Of a stretch of DNA of 64,000 nt, positions 25,565 through 35,209 are shown piece after piece. The position numbers and the translations under genes were made by a program. Origin of the DNA: Gemmatimonadota bacterium. Its GTDB lineage: Bacteria > Gemmatimonadota > Gemmatimonadetes > Gemmatimonadales > GWC2-71-9. Position 1 is the first letter of the stretch; the number at the start of each line of letters is the position of its first letter. The notes under the pieces were generated by a model. It did not search any database. It saw only the letters and a list, made by a program, of their open reading frames with translations, and was not told the DNA's origin. The stretch lies in contig JADJAK010000005.1 in assembly GCA_016704275.1 (NCBI GenBank), positions 310,001 to 374,000 of the forward strand, read 5' to 3'.

Positions 25565-27168
25565 GGTTCGAACTGCCGAAGTGGCTCGTGGTGGTACCCT
25601 TCGTCGTGCTGCTCGTGGCGGCGGCGGCGTGGCAGGCTCGGCGGCGTCGGCTTCGCGCTGCCGCGGGATGGTCGGCGCAACTCGGCCGCCAGGCGGCCGC
25701 GATGGGGAGCCACTCCACGTTGGTGCTGGGTCTGATCGCCCTGGTGGCGGCGCTCGGGCTCGCGGGGCCGCGGTGGGGACGGGCCTCTCAGGCCACCGAA
25801 TCGCGCGCCCTCAACGTTGTGGTCGTGATGGACATCTCGCGATCGATGCTCGCGCAGGACGTGAAGCCCGATCGGCTGACGCGCGCCGTGGGGATCGCCC
25901 GGCGGCTGGTGCAGGATCTCGAGGGGGACCGACTCGCCTTGGTCGCCTTCGCAGCGCGCGGCTACTTGCTCTCGCCCCTGACGCTCGATCAGAGTGCGCT
26001 CGCGCTCCAACTGGATGCCCTCGACCCGGAAGTTGCCAGCGAAGGCGGCTCGGGGCTCGGCGCGGCCATCAGTCAGGCCGCCGACGTCTTGAAGGCCGCG
26101 ACGCAGGGCGGCGACAAGGCAGTGGTGGTGTTCAGCGACGGCGAGTCGTTCGAGGGGGCCGAGGCACTGACCTCGGTGGGGGAATCGTTGCAGCGCGCCG
26201 GCATCACCCTCGTCCTGGTGCCGGTGGGGGGCTCGACCGGTGCGCGCATTCCCGATCCGGATGGGACGTGGCACAAGGATGCCGACGGACAGGAGGTGAT
26301 CACGGTGCGCCGTGATGATCTACTGAAGGCGGCCGCGACGGGCGCACGGGGCATCGTCGTCCCGGCCGATGCCCCGGATCCGTCGGGCGAGGTCCGTCGC
26401 GTGCTCGACCGACTCGCCCGCGCGCCCGCGGAAGACCGCAGCGCCGACGACCTCATCCCCCGCGCCTGGCTCTTCGCGCTGGTCGCGGCGGTGGGACTCC
26501 TGGGGCACACGTTGACCCGACGCAGTGCGGCGTTGGTGGGGTTGCTGCTCGCCGTGGGTATCGGCACCGCGAGCGCCCAGCGACCGTCGGCCGGCGGCCA
26601 ATTGCTGCAGCGAGGCGACACGGCCAAGGCGCGCGAGGCGTTCGCCGCCGAGGCGAAAAAACTCGGCACCGACTCGGCGTGGTTCAATGCCGGCACGGCC
26701 GCGCTGGTGGCGGGCGACATGGTGGCAGCGCAGGATGCCTTGCGGCGCGCGTCGCTGTCGCTTGACCCCGATCTCCGGCGGCGCGCGCTCTACAACCTCG
26801 GGACGGCGTACCTGACGCGCGCGCGGCGCGAGACGAAGGGACGCGACTCACTGCTCGTCGCGGCGAGCCGGCAGCTGCAGTCCGCGTTGCAGCTCGCACC
26901 CGGAGACGCCGACGCGAAGTTCAACTACGAGCTGGCGAGACGCTTGATGCCGCCACCGCCACCGCCGCAGAGCGGGGGTGGCGGCGACTACAAGAAGCCG
27001 CCGCCGAAGCCGCAGCAACCGCAACAGGCGCCGCCCACGCCCGGCGGCATGAGCAAGGCCGACGCCGAGCAGGTGCTCTCCGCGATGGAGCGCGCCGAGC
27101 GTGAGACGCGCATGGCGCAGGCCAAGCGGCAGCGACGTGGTCAACCGCCGCTGGGACCCGACTGGTGA
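25561..27168 (+). CDS. BatB-BatC fusion: VWA membrane protein with C-terminal TPR domain
   Basis: 535 residues. Transmembrane helix (WLVVVPFVVLLVAAAAW), second helix, VWA domain with MIDAS D-I-S-R-S (VVMDISRSMLAQD), a third helix around residue 305, then a BatC-like half with TPR-type repeats (GDTAKAREAFAAEAKKLG, WFNAGTAALVAGDMVAAQDALRRAS, ALYNLGTAYLTRARR), a Pro/Gln linker and a charged tail. In Bacteroides BatB and BatC are separate; here they are one chain. Start GTG 25561 is set by the overlap with the restored batA end. Confidence 0.85.
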   Translation: MRFELPKWLVVVPFVVLLVAAAAWQARRRRLRAAAGWSAQLGRQAAAMGSHSTLVLGLIALVAALGLAGPRWGRASQATESRALNVVVVMDISRSMLAQDVKPDRLTRAVGIARRLVQDLEGDRLALVAFAARGYLLSPLTLDQSALALQLDALDPEVASEGGSGLGAAISQAADVLKAATQGGDKAVVVFSDGESFEGAEALTSVGESLQRAGITLVLVPVGGSTGARIPDPDGTWHKDADGQEVITVRRDDLLKAAATGARGIVVPADAPDPSGEVRRVLDRLARAPAEDRSADDLIPRAWLFALVAAVGLLGHTLTRRSAALVGLLLAVGIGTASAQRPSAGGQLLQRGDTAKAREAFAAEAKKLGTDSAWFNAGTAALVAGDMVAAQDALRRASLSLDPDLRRRALYNLGTAYLTRARRETKGRDSLLVAASRQLQSALQLAPGDADAKFNYELARRLMPPPPPPQSGGGGDYKKPPPKPQQPQQAPPTPGGMSKADAEQVLSAMERAERETRMAQAKRQRRGQPPLGPDW

Positions 27169-29118
27169 TCGCACTCGCGCTCCTGGCCGCACTCGTCGTG
27201 CAGGATACCACGGCGCTTTCGCCGCGTGCGCGCGACATGCTCGGCCGCTTTCCGCTGCCCACCGGCGGCCGGTGGCGTGTCGATCGCCGTGCGCTTCTCG
27301 AAGGACACCGCGTGGGTGGGCGAGCAAGTCGAACTGGTGACGGCCGCGTGGTTTCCGCGCGAACTGCGCGATCGGCTCCGCCGGCCGCCGACCCTCCGAG
27401 GGCCGTCACTCAGCGGACTGTGGAGTGTGCAGTCGCAGTCCCTGCCGATCCTGGTCGAGACCCGCCGCGCGCGGGGCGAGGTCTACGATCTCTTCGTGAT
27501 GCATCAGACGATCTTCCCCTTCGGCCCGGGGCGCATCGTCTCCCCGCCGGCGCTGCTCTCCTACGCGGTGCCGGCCTCGGCGTCCTACTTCGCCCCGGAA
27601 GAGCGCAAGAGCCTCACCTCGCGCACCGCGACGCTGCAGGTGCGCCCGATTCCCGCCGCCGTGGCCACTCTGGTCGCCGGTGGGCCGACGACACGGAACC
27701 TTCGCCTCGTCTGGCGCGGCCCCCCCGATGGATTGCGGGCCGGCACGCCGGCACAGGTCGAACTCGTCGCCAACGGGACCGGCAACGTCACGCTCTGGCC
27801 GACGCCCAGCATCGCCTGGCCCAGCGGTTTGCGCGTCTACCCGGAGCGGACGGAAGAGCGGACCACGATCATCGCCGGCGATCGCGGCGGCGAGAAGCGG
27901 TTCCGATTCACCATCGTTGCCGACAGCGAAGGGGTCGTGACGCTTCCGGCGGTGCGGTACCCGACGTTCGACCCCAGCACCGTCAGTGTGCGGGTCGTCG
28001 CGGCGTCGGCGTTCGCGCTGCCGGTCTTCACGAGCGCCGGTCGGACCGGCGATAGGACGCCACTCGCCGTCACCGGCGAGGAAGAAATTCCGCTGGCGAC
28101 GCAGGTGGTGCGCACCAAGGCAGCGATGTGGGTCGCGTTGGTTACGCCTGGCGTGCTGCTGGCCCTCTGGTGGCGGCGACGCCGGCCTCGAGCTGCGATC
28201 GCCGTCGTCCAGCCGATCGGCGATCCGGAACGGGAGTTGTATCGATTGCTCGGCACGCCGATCGAGGCGAGTTCGGATCGTGTCGTCGCCGCACTCCGCC
28301 ATCGCGGCGTGCCGCGCCCGGAGGCCGAGCAGATTCGTCGCTGGCTCGCCGCCACGGGGCGGCGACGGTACGGGCCCGTTGGGGGAGCCGCGCCGGAGCC
28401 CCCGGCTGCTGTCTCCGCGGTGCTCAGCAGGCTGCGGCGCGCGACGACGCTGTTGGTGCTTTGCTTCGTCGCTGCGGCACCGCTGGTGGGGCAGGCCACC
28501 GATCCGGTCAGTCGCTACCGCGCGGGGGACTTCCGCGGGGCAGCACGGCGCTTCGAGGCGCAGACCATTGCCGAGCCCCGGGCCGCCGGGAGCTGGCGCG
28601 ACCTTGGGTCGGCCCGGTGGCAGGCTGGCGATGACGTCGGTGCGGTGGCCGCCTGGTGGCGTGCCCTCTCGCTCGCCCCACGCGACAAGGTGGCCCGACA
28701 GGCCTGGCGCGATGCGAGCACGCTGCCCGCCAGCATGCAGCGGCTCGTGCCGACGATCCCGGTGTCACGTGACGAGTGCGTCCTCCTCGCCGTGCTCGGC
28801 GTAGCGGTCTCGTGGCTGCTCGGCAGATCTGGCCGACGCCGCCGGGCGGCTCGCGTCGTCCTGCTCGTGTCGCTCAGCTGTGGCGCCCTGGCTCTCTTCC
28901 GCTGGCGTCGGGAAGTGGCACCCGTCGCGTTGGTGCGCGAGGCGATCGCCCTGCGTGTCTCGCCGCATCCGGCGGCCCCGGCGCTCGCGCAGGCCTCGGC
29001 CTGGGCGTTGGTGGAGGTGGAGAAGCGTGACGGGAAGTGGCTACTGGTGGCGACGCCGGAGGGTGGGCGTGGCTGGCTCCCCGAGGAGGCGATCGCGCCA
29101 CTCGCGACGCTAGATTGA
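27165..29118 (+). CDS. batD: BatD-like protein with TPR and SH3-type C-terminus; frame break near N-terminus
   Basis: About 650 residues. GTG 27165 overlaps the previous stop and encodes a signal peptide (ALALLAALVVQDTTALSP). After LGRFPLPTGG the frame must shift by one near 27271 to reach VSIAVRFSKDTAWVGEQVELV, the first conserved BatD strand block. Then repeated beta domains (ERTTIIAGDRGGEKRFRFTI), a helix (MWVALVTPGVLLALWW), a TPR-like part (AGDFRGAARRFE, GSWRDLGSARWQAGDD), two more helices and a final SH3-like segment (ALVEVEKRDGKWLLV, GWLPEEAI). Together with MoxR, DUF58 and BatA/B/C this forms an envelope stress complex whose biochemical role is not settled. Confidence 0.82.
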
Positions 29119-29122
29119 GGGG

Positions 29123-30856
29123 ATGAGCATCGGCACGACGCGACGCATCGCCCTCCTCCCTGACGCCGTCGCGAATCAGATCGCGGCCGGCGAGGTGGTG
29201 GAGCGCCCAGCGTCGGTGGTGAAGGAACTGGTCGAGAACGCCCTCGACGCCGAGGCGCGGCACGTCCGCGTCTCGGTCGAGAATGGGGGCAAGACCGTGA
29301 TCGAAGTGGCCGACGACGGCACCGGCATGTCGCGCGACGATGCGCTGCTTGCCCTCGATCGTCATGCCACCTCGAAAATCCGTTCCCCCGAGGATCTCGT
29401 CGGGATCGCCACCTTCGGCTTCCGTGGCGAGGCGATTCCGGCGATCGCCTCCGTGAGTCGATTCGCCCTGCACACCGCCACCACCGATGGCGACGGGGTG
29501 GAGGTCACGGTCAACGGCGGTCGAGTCGACCAGCTGCGCGAGCAGCCCCGGCAGCGCGGCACCACCGTGACCGCCCGCACGATCTTCTACAACACCCCTG
29601 CGCGCCGGAAATTTCTCCGCTCCGCGGCGAGTGAATCGCGGGCGGTCTGGGATACGGTGGCGACCCTGGCCCTGGCCCATCCCGACGTCGGCTTCGAATT
29701 GATGCTCGATGGTCGGCCGCGGTTGATCGTCCCCGCCGCACAAGCGCGCGAGGAACGACTGGCGGCGGTCTGGGGCGCGGAATTGGCCCGGACGCTCCTG
29801 CCGGTCAGCTACGCCGTGGGCGGGGTGCGCGTCGAGGGGTTCACGCAGCGCCCCGCCGATGCGCAGCCCACCGGCCGACGCACGCAGCTCTTCGTCAACG
29901 GTCGACCCTTCCGCGATCATTTCCTCGTGCGTGCGGCGGAGGCGGGCTACCGCTCCGCGATCCATCCGGGCGATCGGCCCTCACTCTTCCTCGACATCGG
30001 CGTCGATCCCGCCGAAGTGGACGTCAACGTCCATCCGGCGAAGCTGGAGGTGCGCTTTCGCGACCGGATCGGCGTCGAACGCGCCGTCGAGGAAGCGGTG
30101 CGCGATGCCCTGCAGGCGTTGGGGGCGTCGGCGCAGCTCGGCGAGGCCCCGATGCCCGGTGCCTTGCCGGCCCCGCGCCCAATGGGGGTGCCCCTGGCCG
30201 ACGAGCTCCCCGCCGATCTGTTCGCCCCGCTCACCGGCGACGCTGCCACGGTTGATGCGGCGCCGCACCACGCCGAGACGATCGGCTGGCAGGCGCCGTT
30301 GCTGCAGTTGGCCGATACCTATCTCTGCTACGAGTCGCCCGAGGGGTTGGTCATCGTCGATCAGCACTCGGCGCACGAACGCGTCCTGTACGAAGAGGTG
30401 CTGGATCAGTTGCAGGGGACCGGAATGCCATCGCAGCGACTGCTGCTCCCGATCACGATCGAGCTGACCGACGAGGAACTCGATGTGGTCGCCAGTCACG
30501 ACGACGTGCTCCGCCGCATCGGCTTCGAGGTGGAGCCGTTCGGGGGCCGTGCCGTCGCCGTGCACGGCGTGCCCAATCCGCATCCGCGCTTTGATGCGGT
30601 GGCCTGCTTTCGTGAGATGGTGGCCGACCTGGCCCGCGGACGCTTTGGCGGCTGGGCCAACCGCCTCGAGCGCTTTGCCGCCACCTACGCCTGCCGCGCC
30701 GCGGTGAAGGCCGGGCAGCGGCTGGACGATCGCTCGATGCGCGAGCTGCTCATGCGGCTGTTCGCCTGCGAGTTGCCACCGCACGACGTGCACGGCCGCT
30801 CGACGATCGTGCAACTGCCGCGCGAAGAACTGGAGCGACGCTTTGGGCGACGCTAG
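29123..30856 (+). CDS. mutL: DNA mismatch repair protein MutL
   Basis: 577 residues. GHKL ATPase motifs: ELVENALDAEA, DDGTGMS, GFRGEAIPAI and TIFYNTPARRKFL. DVNVHPAKLEVRF ends the N-terminal half. The C-terminal dimerisation domain contains DQHSAHERVLYEE, matching the endonuclease pattern D-Q-H-(A)-x2-E-x4-E, and ACRAAVKAG, so this is a nicking-type MutL rather than the E. coli type. The usual C-P-H-G-R-P metal motif appears as D-V-H-G-R-S, lacking the cysteine. Five-base gap after batD; overlaps miaA. Confidence 0.95.
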   Translation: MSIGTTRRIALLPDAVANQIAAGEVVERPASVVKELVENALDAEARHVRVSVENGGKTVIEVADDGTGMSRDDALLALDRHATSKIRSPEDLVGIATFGFRGEAIPAIASVSRFALHTATTDGDGVEVTVNGGRVDQLREQPRQRGTTVTARTIFYNTPARRKFLRSAASESRAVWDTVATLALAHPDVGFELMLDGRPRLIVPAAQAREERLAAVWGAELARTLLPVSYAVGGVRVEGFTQRPADAQPTGRRTQLFVNGRPFRDHFLVRAAEAGYRSAIHPGDRPSLFLDIGVDPAEVDVNVHPAKLEVRFRDRIGVERAVEEAVRDALQALGASAQLGEAPMPGALPAPRPMGVPLADELPADLFAPLTGDAATVDAAPHHAETIGWQAPLLQLADTYLCYESPEGLVIVDQHSAHERVLYEEVLDQLQGTGMPSQRLLLPITIELTDEELDVVASHDDVLRRIGFEVEPFGGRAVAVHGVPNPHPRFDAVACFREMVADLARGRFGGWANRLERFAATYACRAAVKAGQRLDDRSMRELLMRLFACELPPHDVHGRSTIVQLPREELERRFGRR

Positions 30857-31769
30857 GACGCCGATTCTCGTCGGCCCGACGGGCGTCGGCAAGACCGCCA
30901 TCGCCCTGGCGCTCGCCGCCCATTGGCCCATGGAAGTGATCTCGGCCGATTCGCGACAGATCTATCGGGGTCTCGACATCGCCACGGCGAAGGCCACCCG
31001 CAAGGAACGCGATCGCGTCCCGCATCACCTGGTCGACGTGGTGCGGCCCGGGGAGCGGTACAGCGCAGGACGCTTTGCGCTCGACGCGGCCGCCGCCGTC
31101 GAGACGATCCGCGCCGCCGGCAAGCTCCCGGTCGTGGTGGGCGGCACCGGGCTGTATGTGCGGGCGTTGGTGGACGGACTCTTCGCCGAGCCGTCGATCG
31201 ATCCGCGCGCTCGCGAGGCACTTGGTCTGGCGATCGACCGGATGGACAACGCCTCCCTGGTGCGCTGGGCCGGACGGCTCGATCGCGGCTATCGCGGGGA
31301 AGGGGGGCGGCATCGGGCGGCCCGGGCGATCGAGATCGCGCTCCTCACCGGGCAACCGCTGTCGTGGTGGCAGGCCGCCGCGAAGGCGCAGGGCGTCGTG
31401 ACGCCGTGGACGGTGCGGCTCACCGCCCCCCGCCACCTCCTGCATCAGCGAATCCTGGCGCGCACGACGGCGATGCTGGAGCGCGGCCTGCTCGAGGAGG
31501 TCGCGGCGGTGCTGGCCGACGGCGCGCCGATCGAAGGTCCCGGGATGGATGGCATTGGCGTGCGGGAAGCCGTGGCGGTCCTGCAGGGCCGCCTGCCACG
31601 CGACCTCCTGGTCTCGTCGATTGCCACCGCGACGCGACAGTACGCCAAGCGGCAGGAAACCTGGTTTCGTCATCAACTTCACGGCGACGTCCTGGTGCTG
31701 GACGCCACCCGTCCCCCTGAGCAGCTCGCCGCGACCATTGCGGCAGCGTGGGAGCAGCAGAGCGCATGA
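30843..31769 (+). CDS. miaA: tRNA dimethylallyltransferase
   Basis: 308 residues. Adds the dimethylallyl group to A37 of UNN-reading tRNAs. P-loop GPTGVGKTA (about residues 11-19), ISADSRQIYRGLDIATAK and VVVGGTGLYVRALVDGL are standard MiaA blocks. The start is TTG 30843, inside the last codons of mutL, because the P-loop spacing leaves no later start. mutL-miaA linkage is common. Overlaps bshA (ATGA). Confidence 0.94.
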   Translation: MGDARTPILVGPTGVGKTAIALALAAHWPMEVISADSRQIYRGLDIATAKATRKERDRVPHHLVDVVRPGERYSAGRFALDAAAAVETIRAAGKLPVVVGGTGLYVRALVDGLFAEPSIDPRAREALGLAIDRMDNASLVRWAGRLDRGYRGEGGRHRAARAIEIALLTGQPLSWWQAAAKAQGVVTPWTVRLTAPRHLLHQRILARTTAMLERGLLEEVAAVLADGAPIEGPGMDGIGVREAVAVLQGRLPRDLLVSSIATATRQYAKRQETWFRHQLHGDVLVLDATRPPEQLAATIAAAWEQQSA

Positions 31770-32896
31770 AGATCGGCATCACCTGCTATCCGACCTACGG
31801 CGGTTCCGGCGCCGTGGCGACGGAACTTGGCCTCGACCTGGCCCGGCGCGGTCATGAAGTGCACTTCATCACCTACGATTCGCCGTTCCGGCTGCGCGGC
31901 TATGTCGAGCGCGCCTATTTCCACGAAGTCGACACCGCGATGAGTCGGTATCCGCTCTTCGAGCACTACCCGTACACGCTGGCGCTCGCCTCGCGGCAGT
32001 ATGAAGTGGCGTTGCAGGAAAATCTCGACTTGTTGCACGTCCACTACGCGATCCCGCATGCGACCACGGCGTTCCTCGCGCGCGAGATGCTGCGCGGCGA
32101 ACGTGACCTCAAGGTGATCACCACGCTCCACGGCACCGACATCACGCTGGTGGGGCAGGAGGCGTCGTTCTACGCCATCACCAAGTTCTCGATCGAGCGT
32201 TCCGATCGCGTCACGGCGGTCTCGGAGTTTCTGCGTGATGAGACCTACCGCGCGTTCGGCTGCGTCTCCTGCGACCTCGATGTCATCCCGAATTTCATCA
32301 ACCTGCTGGAGTACCGCCCCGAGGCCGCGGCCTCGCGCGACTCGCTGGCACCGGGCGACGAACGCCTGCTGCTGCACGTCTCCAACTTCCGCGAAGTGAA
32401 ACGGGTCAAGGACGTGGTGCGGATCTTCGCGCGGGTGCGGAAGGCGATGCCGGCGACGCTGCTCATGGTGGGTGACGGCCCCGATCGCGCCGACGCCGAG
32501 CACGAGGCGCGCGAACTCGGCGTCGCCGCCGATGTCCGGTTCCTCGGGCGCCTCGACACCGTCGCCCCGCTGCTGGCCGCCGCCGACCTCTTTCTCCTGC
32601 CGTCGCAGACCGAGTCCTTCGGCCTCGCCGCGCTCGAGGCGATGGCGTGCGGCACCCCGGTCGTGGCCGCACGCACTGGCGGCCTCCCCGAGGTGATCAC
32701 CGATGGCGTCGACGGCATCCTCGAGCCGGCCGGCTCGGTCGAGGCGATGGCCCGGCGCGCCATCGAGCTGCTCAAGGATCCGGTGCGCTACGCCAAGATT
32801 CGCGCGGCGGCCCTCGCCCGCGCCGCGACCTTCTCGTCGGACATCGTGGTGCCGCAGTACGAGGCACTCTACGGTCGCGTGCTGGCGGGTCGATGA
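31766..32896 (+). CDS. bshA: N-acetyl-alpha-D-glucosaminyl L-malate synthase BshA
   Basis: 376 residues, GT4-type glycosyltransferase with two Rossmann domains. MKIGITCYPTYGGSGAVATEL at the N-terminus, HVHYAIPHA, LHGTDITLVG and ESFGLAALEAMACGTPVV fit BshA closely. It makes GlcNAc-malate from UDP-GlcNAc and malate, the first step of bacillithiol. bshB and bshC are not in the window. Translationally coupled to miaA and uppP. Confidence 0.9.
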   Translation: MKIGITCYPTYGGSGAVATELGLDLARRGHEVHFITYDSPFRLRGYVERAYFHEVDTAMSRYPLFEHYPYTLALASRQYEVALQENLDLLHVHYAIPHATTAFLAREMLRGERDLKVITTLHGTDITLVGQEASFYAITKFSIERSDRVTAVSEFLRDETYRAFGCVSCDLDVIPNFINLLEYRPEAAASRDSLAPGDERLLLHVSNFREVKRVKDVVRIFARVRKAMPATLLMVGDGPDRADAEHEARELGVAADVRFLGRLDTVAPLLAAADLFLLPSQTESFGLAALEAMACGTPVVAARTGGLPEVITDGVDGILEPAGSVEAMARRAIELLKDPVRYAKIRAAALARAATFSSDIVVPQYEALYGRVLAGR

Positions 32897-33702
32897 CCCT
32901 CGGCCCGCTGCTGATCGCCCTGATCCTCGGCCTCGTCGAGGGGATCACCGAGTTCCTGCCGGTGTCCTCGACCGGGCACCTCATTGTCGTCGGTGACCTG
33001 TTGCACTTCACTGGCGAACGGGCCGCCACGTTTGAAGTCGTGATCCAGGTCGGTGCCATCCTCGCCGTCATCTGGCACTATCGCGCCACCTTGCTCTCCC
33101 TCGTCACACGGATGATGCGCGTCGGGCCGGAACGCAACCTGGTGGGGAAGCTGCTCCTCGGCTTCATCCCGGCCGCGGTGGCCGGAGTGCTCCTCATCCA
33201 CTGGATCAAGGCGAATCTCTTCTCGACGACGGTCGTGGCGTGGGCGCTCGTCGTGGGCGGCGTCGTGATGTTGCTGTTGGAATGGCGACGGCCGACGGTG
33301 ACGGCGCCGACGCTCGCCGAGGTGACGCCGCGTCAGGCGCTGGGGATCGGCTTCGCCCAGGTGTTGGCGATCATCCCCGGCACGTCGCGCGCCGCGACCA
33401 CCATCCTCGGCGGCTACGCCTTCGGCCTCTCGCGCGCCGCGGCCACCGAGTTCTCGTTCCTCCTGGCGATTCCGACCATCATCGGCGCGGCGACCCTCGA
33501 CCTCGCCAAGAGCTGGCAGCTCTTCACGATGGCCGACGCGCCGATGTTCGCCGTGGGACTGGTGGTGTCATTCGTCTCGGCGTTGGTGGTGATCCGCGGA
33601 TTCCTCCGCTACGTCGAGCGGCACAGCTTCACGGTCTTCGCCTGGTATCGGATCGTCTTCGGCCTGGGGTTGCTGTTCGTCCTCGCGCGCCGCGGCGGGT
33701 GA
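32893..33702 (+). CDS. uppP: undecaprenyl-diphosphatase
   Basis: 269 residues, about eight transmembrane helices. EGITEFLPVSSTGHLI (residues about 15-30) and IIPGTSRAATTILGG are the two conserved active-site motifs of UppP/BacA, including the catalytic Glu and Arg. Recycles undecaprenyl diphosphate to the carrier lipid for peptidoglycan and glycan export. ATGA overlap with bshA. Confidence 0.95.
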   Translation: MTLGPLLIALILGLVEGITEFLPVSSTGHLIVVGDLLHFTGERAATFEVVIQVGAILAVIWHYRATLLSLVTRMMRVGPERNLVGKLLLGFIPAAVAGVLLIHWIKANLFSTTVVAWALVVGGVVMLLLEWRRPTVTAPTLAEVTPRQALGIGFAQVLAIIPGTSRAATTILGGYAFGLSRAAATEFSFLLAIPTIIGAATLDLAKSWQLFTMADAPMFAVGLVVSFVSALVVIRGFLRYVERHSFTVFAWYRIVFGLGLLFVLARRGG

Positions 33703-33712
33703 ACGGTCGGCG

Positions 33713-34414
33713 ATGCTGACACGTCTTGCCTCCGTCGACAGCACGATGGAACTGGCCCACGCCGCGGCGCTCGCCGGAGCGCCGCACGGCTCGGCCTTCG
33801 TCGCGGAGCGCCAGCATGTGGGCCGGGGATCGCGCGGCCGCCCCTGGGAATCCCAGCGCGGCGGCCTGTGGCTCTCCGTCATCGCCCGTCCAGCGCGGGC
33901 CGACGCCTTCGCCGCCCTGTCGCTTCGGGTGGGGCTCGCCATCGCCGAGGCGATCGAGGCCACCTGGCCCGCGATGCCGACCCTGCAGGTCAAATGGCCC
34001 AACGATCTGCAGGCCGAGGGTCGCAAAGTGGCTGGCGTCCTCTGTGAGGCGTCGTGGTCCGGCGCCGAGTGCCGCTGGGTCGTCGTCGGAGTCGGCGTGA
34101 ACGTCTGCAATCCGCTGCCAGCGACGCTGAGTGGGCAGGCCGCCCGATGCGACGAGTGGGTGCCAGGCGCCGAACCGGACGAGTTGCTCGAACGCGTGCT
34201 CCCGGCGGTGACCCGGGTGTCGGGTTACGCCGGTCCGCTGACGGATCCGGAGTTGGCGGCCTTCCTCCGGCGCGACGCGCTGGCCGGCCGCCGCGCGCGC
34301 GCGCCGGTCGCCGGGGTGGTGATCGGCATCGCCGCCGATGGTTCCTTGCTGGTCCGCGATCCGGGAGGGCAGGCCCGTCCTGTCCTCGCCGGGCTGGTCC
34401 TCGATCCCGCCTGA
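33713..34414 (+). CDS. birA: biotin--[acetyl-CoA-carboxylase] ligase
   Basis: 233 residues without an N-terminal DNA-binding domain, so enzymatic only. STMELA near the N-terminus, ERQHVGRGSRGRPWES (biotinyl-AMP loop) and LQVKWPNDLQ are diagnostic; a small SH3-like C-terminal domain (GVVIGIAADGSLLVRD). Attaches biotin to carboxyl carrier protein. birA-coaX adjacency is common. Confidence 0.93.
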   Translation: MLTRLASVDSTMELAHAAALAGAPHGSAFVAERQHVGRGSRGRPWESQRGGLWLSVIARPARADAFAALSLRVGLAIAEAIEATWPAMPTLQVKWPNDLQAEGRKVAGVLCEASWSGAECRWVVVGVGVNVCNPLPATLSGQAARCDEWVPGAEPDELLERVLPAVTRVSGYAGPLTDPELAAFLRRDALAGRRARAPVAGVVIGIAADGSLLVRDPGGQARPVLAGLVLDPA

Positions 34415-34429
34415 CGCGAGATTCCATTC

Positions 34430-35209
34430 ATGCTGCTTGCCCTCGATATCGGCAACACGGAAGTCACCGTCGGCCTCTTCGGTGGTCGAACCCTGCTCGG
34501 GCAGTGGCGACTGACCACTGTCGCCGACCGGACACCCGATGAGTGGGCGATGGCACTCGATGCCTGTCTTCGACGCACCGGACACAGTCCGGCCGACGTC
34601 AGCGCGGCCTGCCTCGCCTCGGTGGCGCCGGCGGTGACCTCGCCGCTCGTCACCGCCATCGCCGCCACCTACACGCCGCGCATCGGCCTGGTCGAGGCGA
34701 GGGCCAATCTTCCCGTGATCCTCGACGTCGATGAACCGCTCGCCGTCGGCCCGGACCGCATCGCCAACGTCCTGGCCGCATTGGACCGCCATCCCGGTGA
34801 CAGCATCGTCGTCGATTTCGGCACCGCCACCACCTTCGACTGTGTCACCGCCGATCGCCGTTTCATCGGCGGGTCGATCATGCCGGGGCTGCGCACCTCG
34901 GCGGAGCAGTTGGTGCGGAAGGCGGCGAAGTTGACCGCCACCGAGCTCGTTCCGCCAACTCGCGCGATTGGCCGGCGGACCGACGAACACATCCGCGGCG
35001 GTGTCCTCTTCGGAACGGCGGATGCGGTCGACGGGATGATCCGGCGGATCCGGGCCGAGTGGCCGACGACGGCGACGCCGCAGGTGATCGCGACCGGCGG
35101 CCTGGCCGCGCTGGTGGCGCCACTCACGACCTCGATCGGTCGTGTGGAACCCGACCTGACGCTGCACGGCATTCTGGTCGCGGCCGATGCCCTCGGACTG
35201 CTTGCGTGA
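34430..35209 (+). CDS. coaX: type III pantothenate kinase
   Basis: 259 residues, ASKHA fold. LLALDIGNTEVTVGLF (phosphate-1 motif), VDFGTATTFDCVT (phosphate-2) and IGGSIMPGLRTSAEQL are CoaX signatures. Phosphorylates pantothenate, first step of CoA synthesis, independent of feedback in this type. GTGA overlap with the UbiA gene. Confidence 0.95.
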   Translation: MLLALDIGNTEVTVGLFGGRTLLGQWRLTTVADRTPDEWAMALDACLRRTGHSPADVSAACLASVAPAVTSPLVTAIAATYTPRIGLVEARANLPVILDVDEPLAVGPDRIANVLAALDRHPGDSIVVDFGTATTFDCVTADRRFIGGSIMPGLRTSAEQLVRKAAKLTATELVPPTRAIGRRTDEHIRGGVLFGTADAVDGMIRRIRAEWPTTATPQVIATGGLAALVAPLTTSIGRVEPDLTLHGILVAADALGLLA

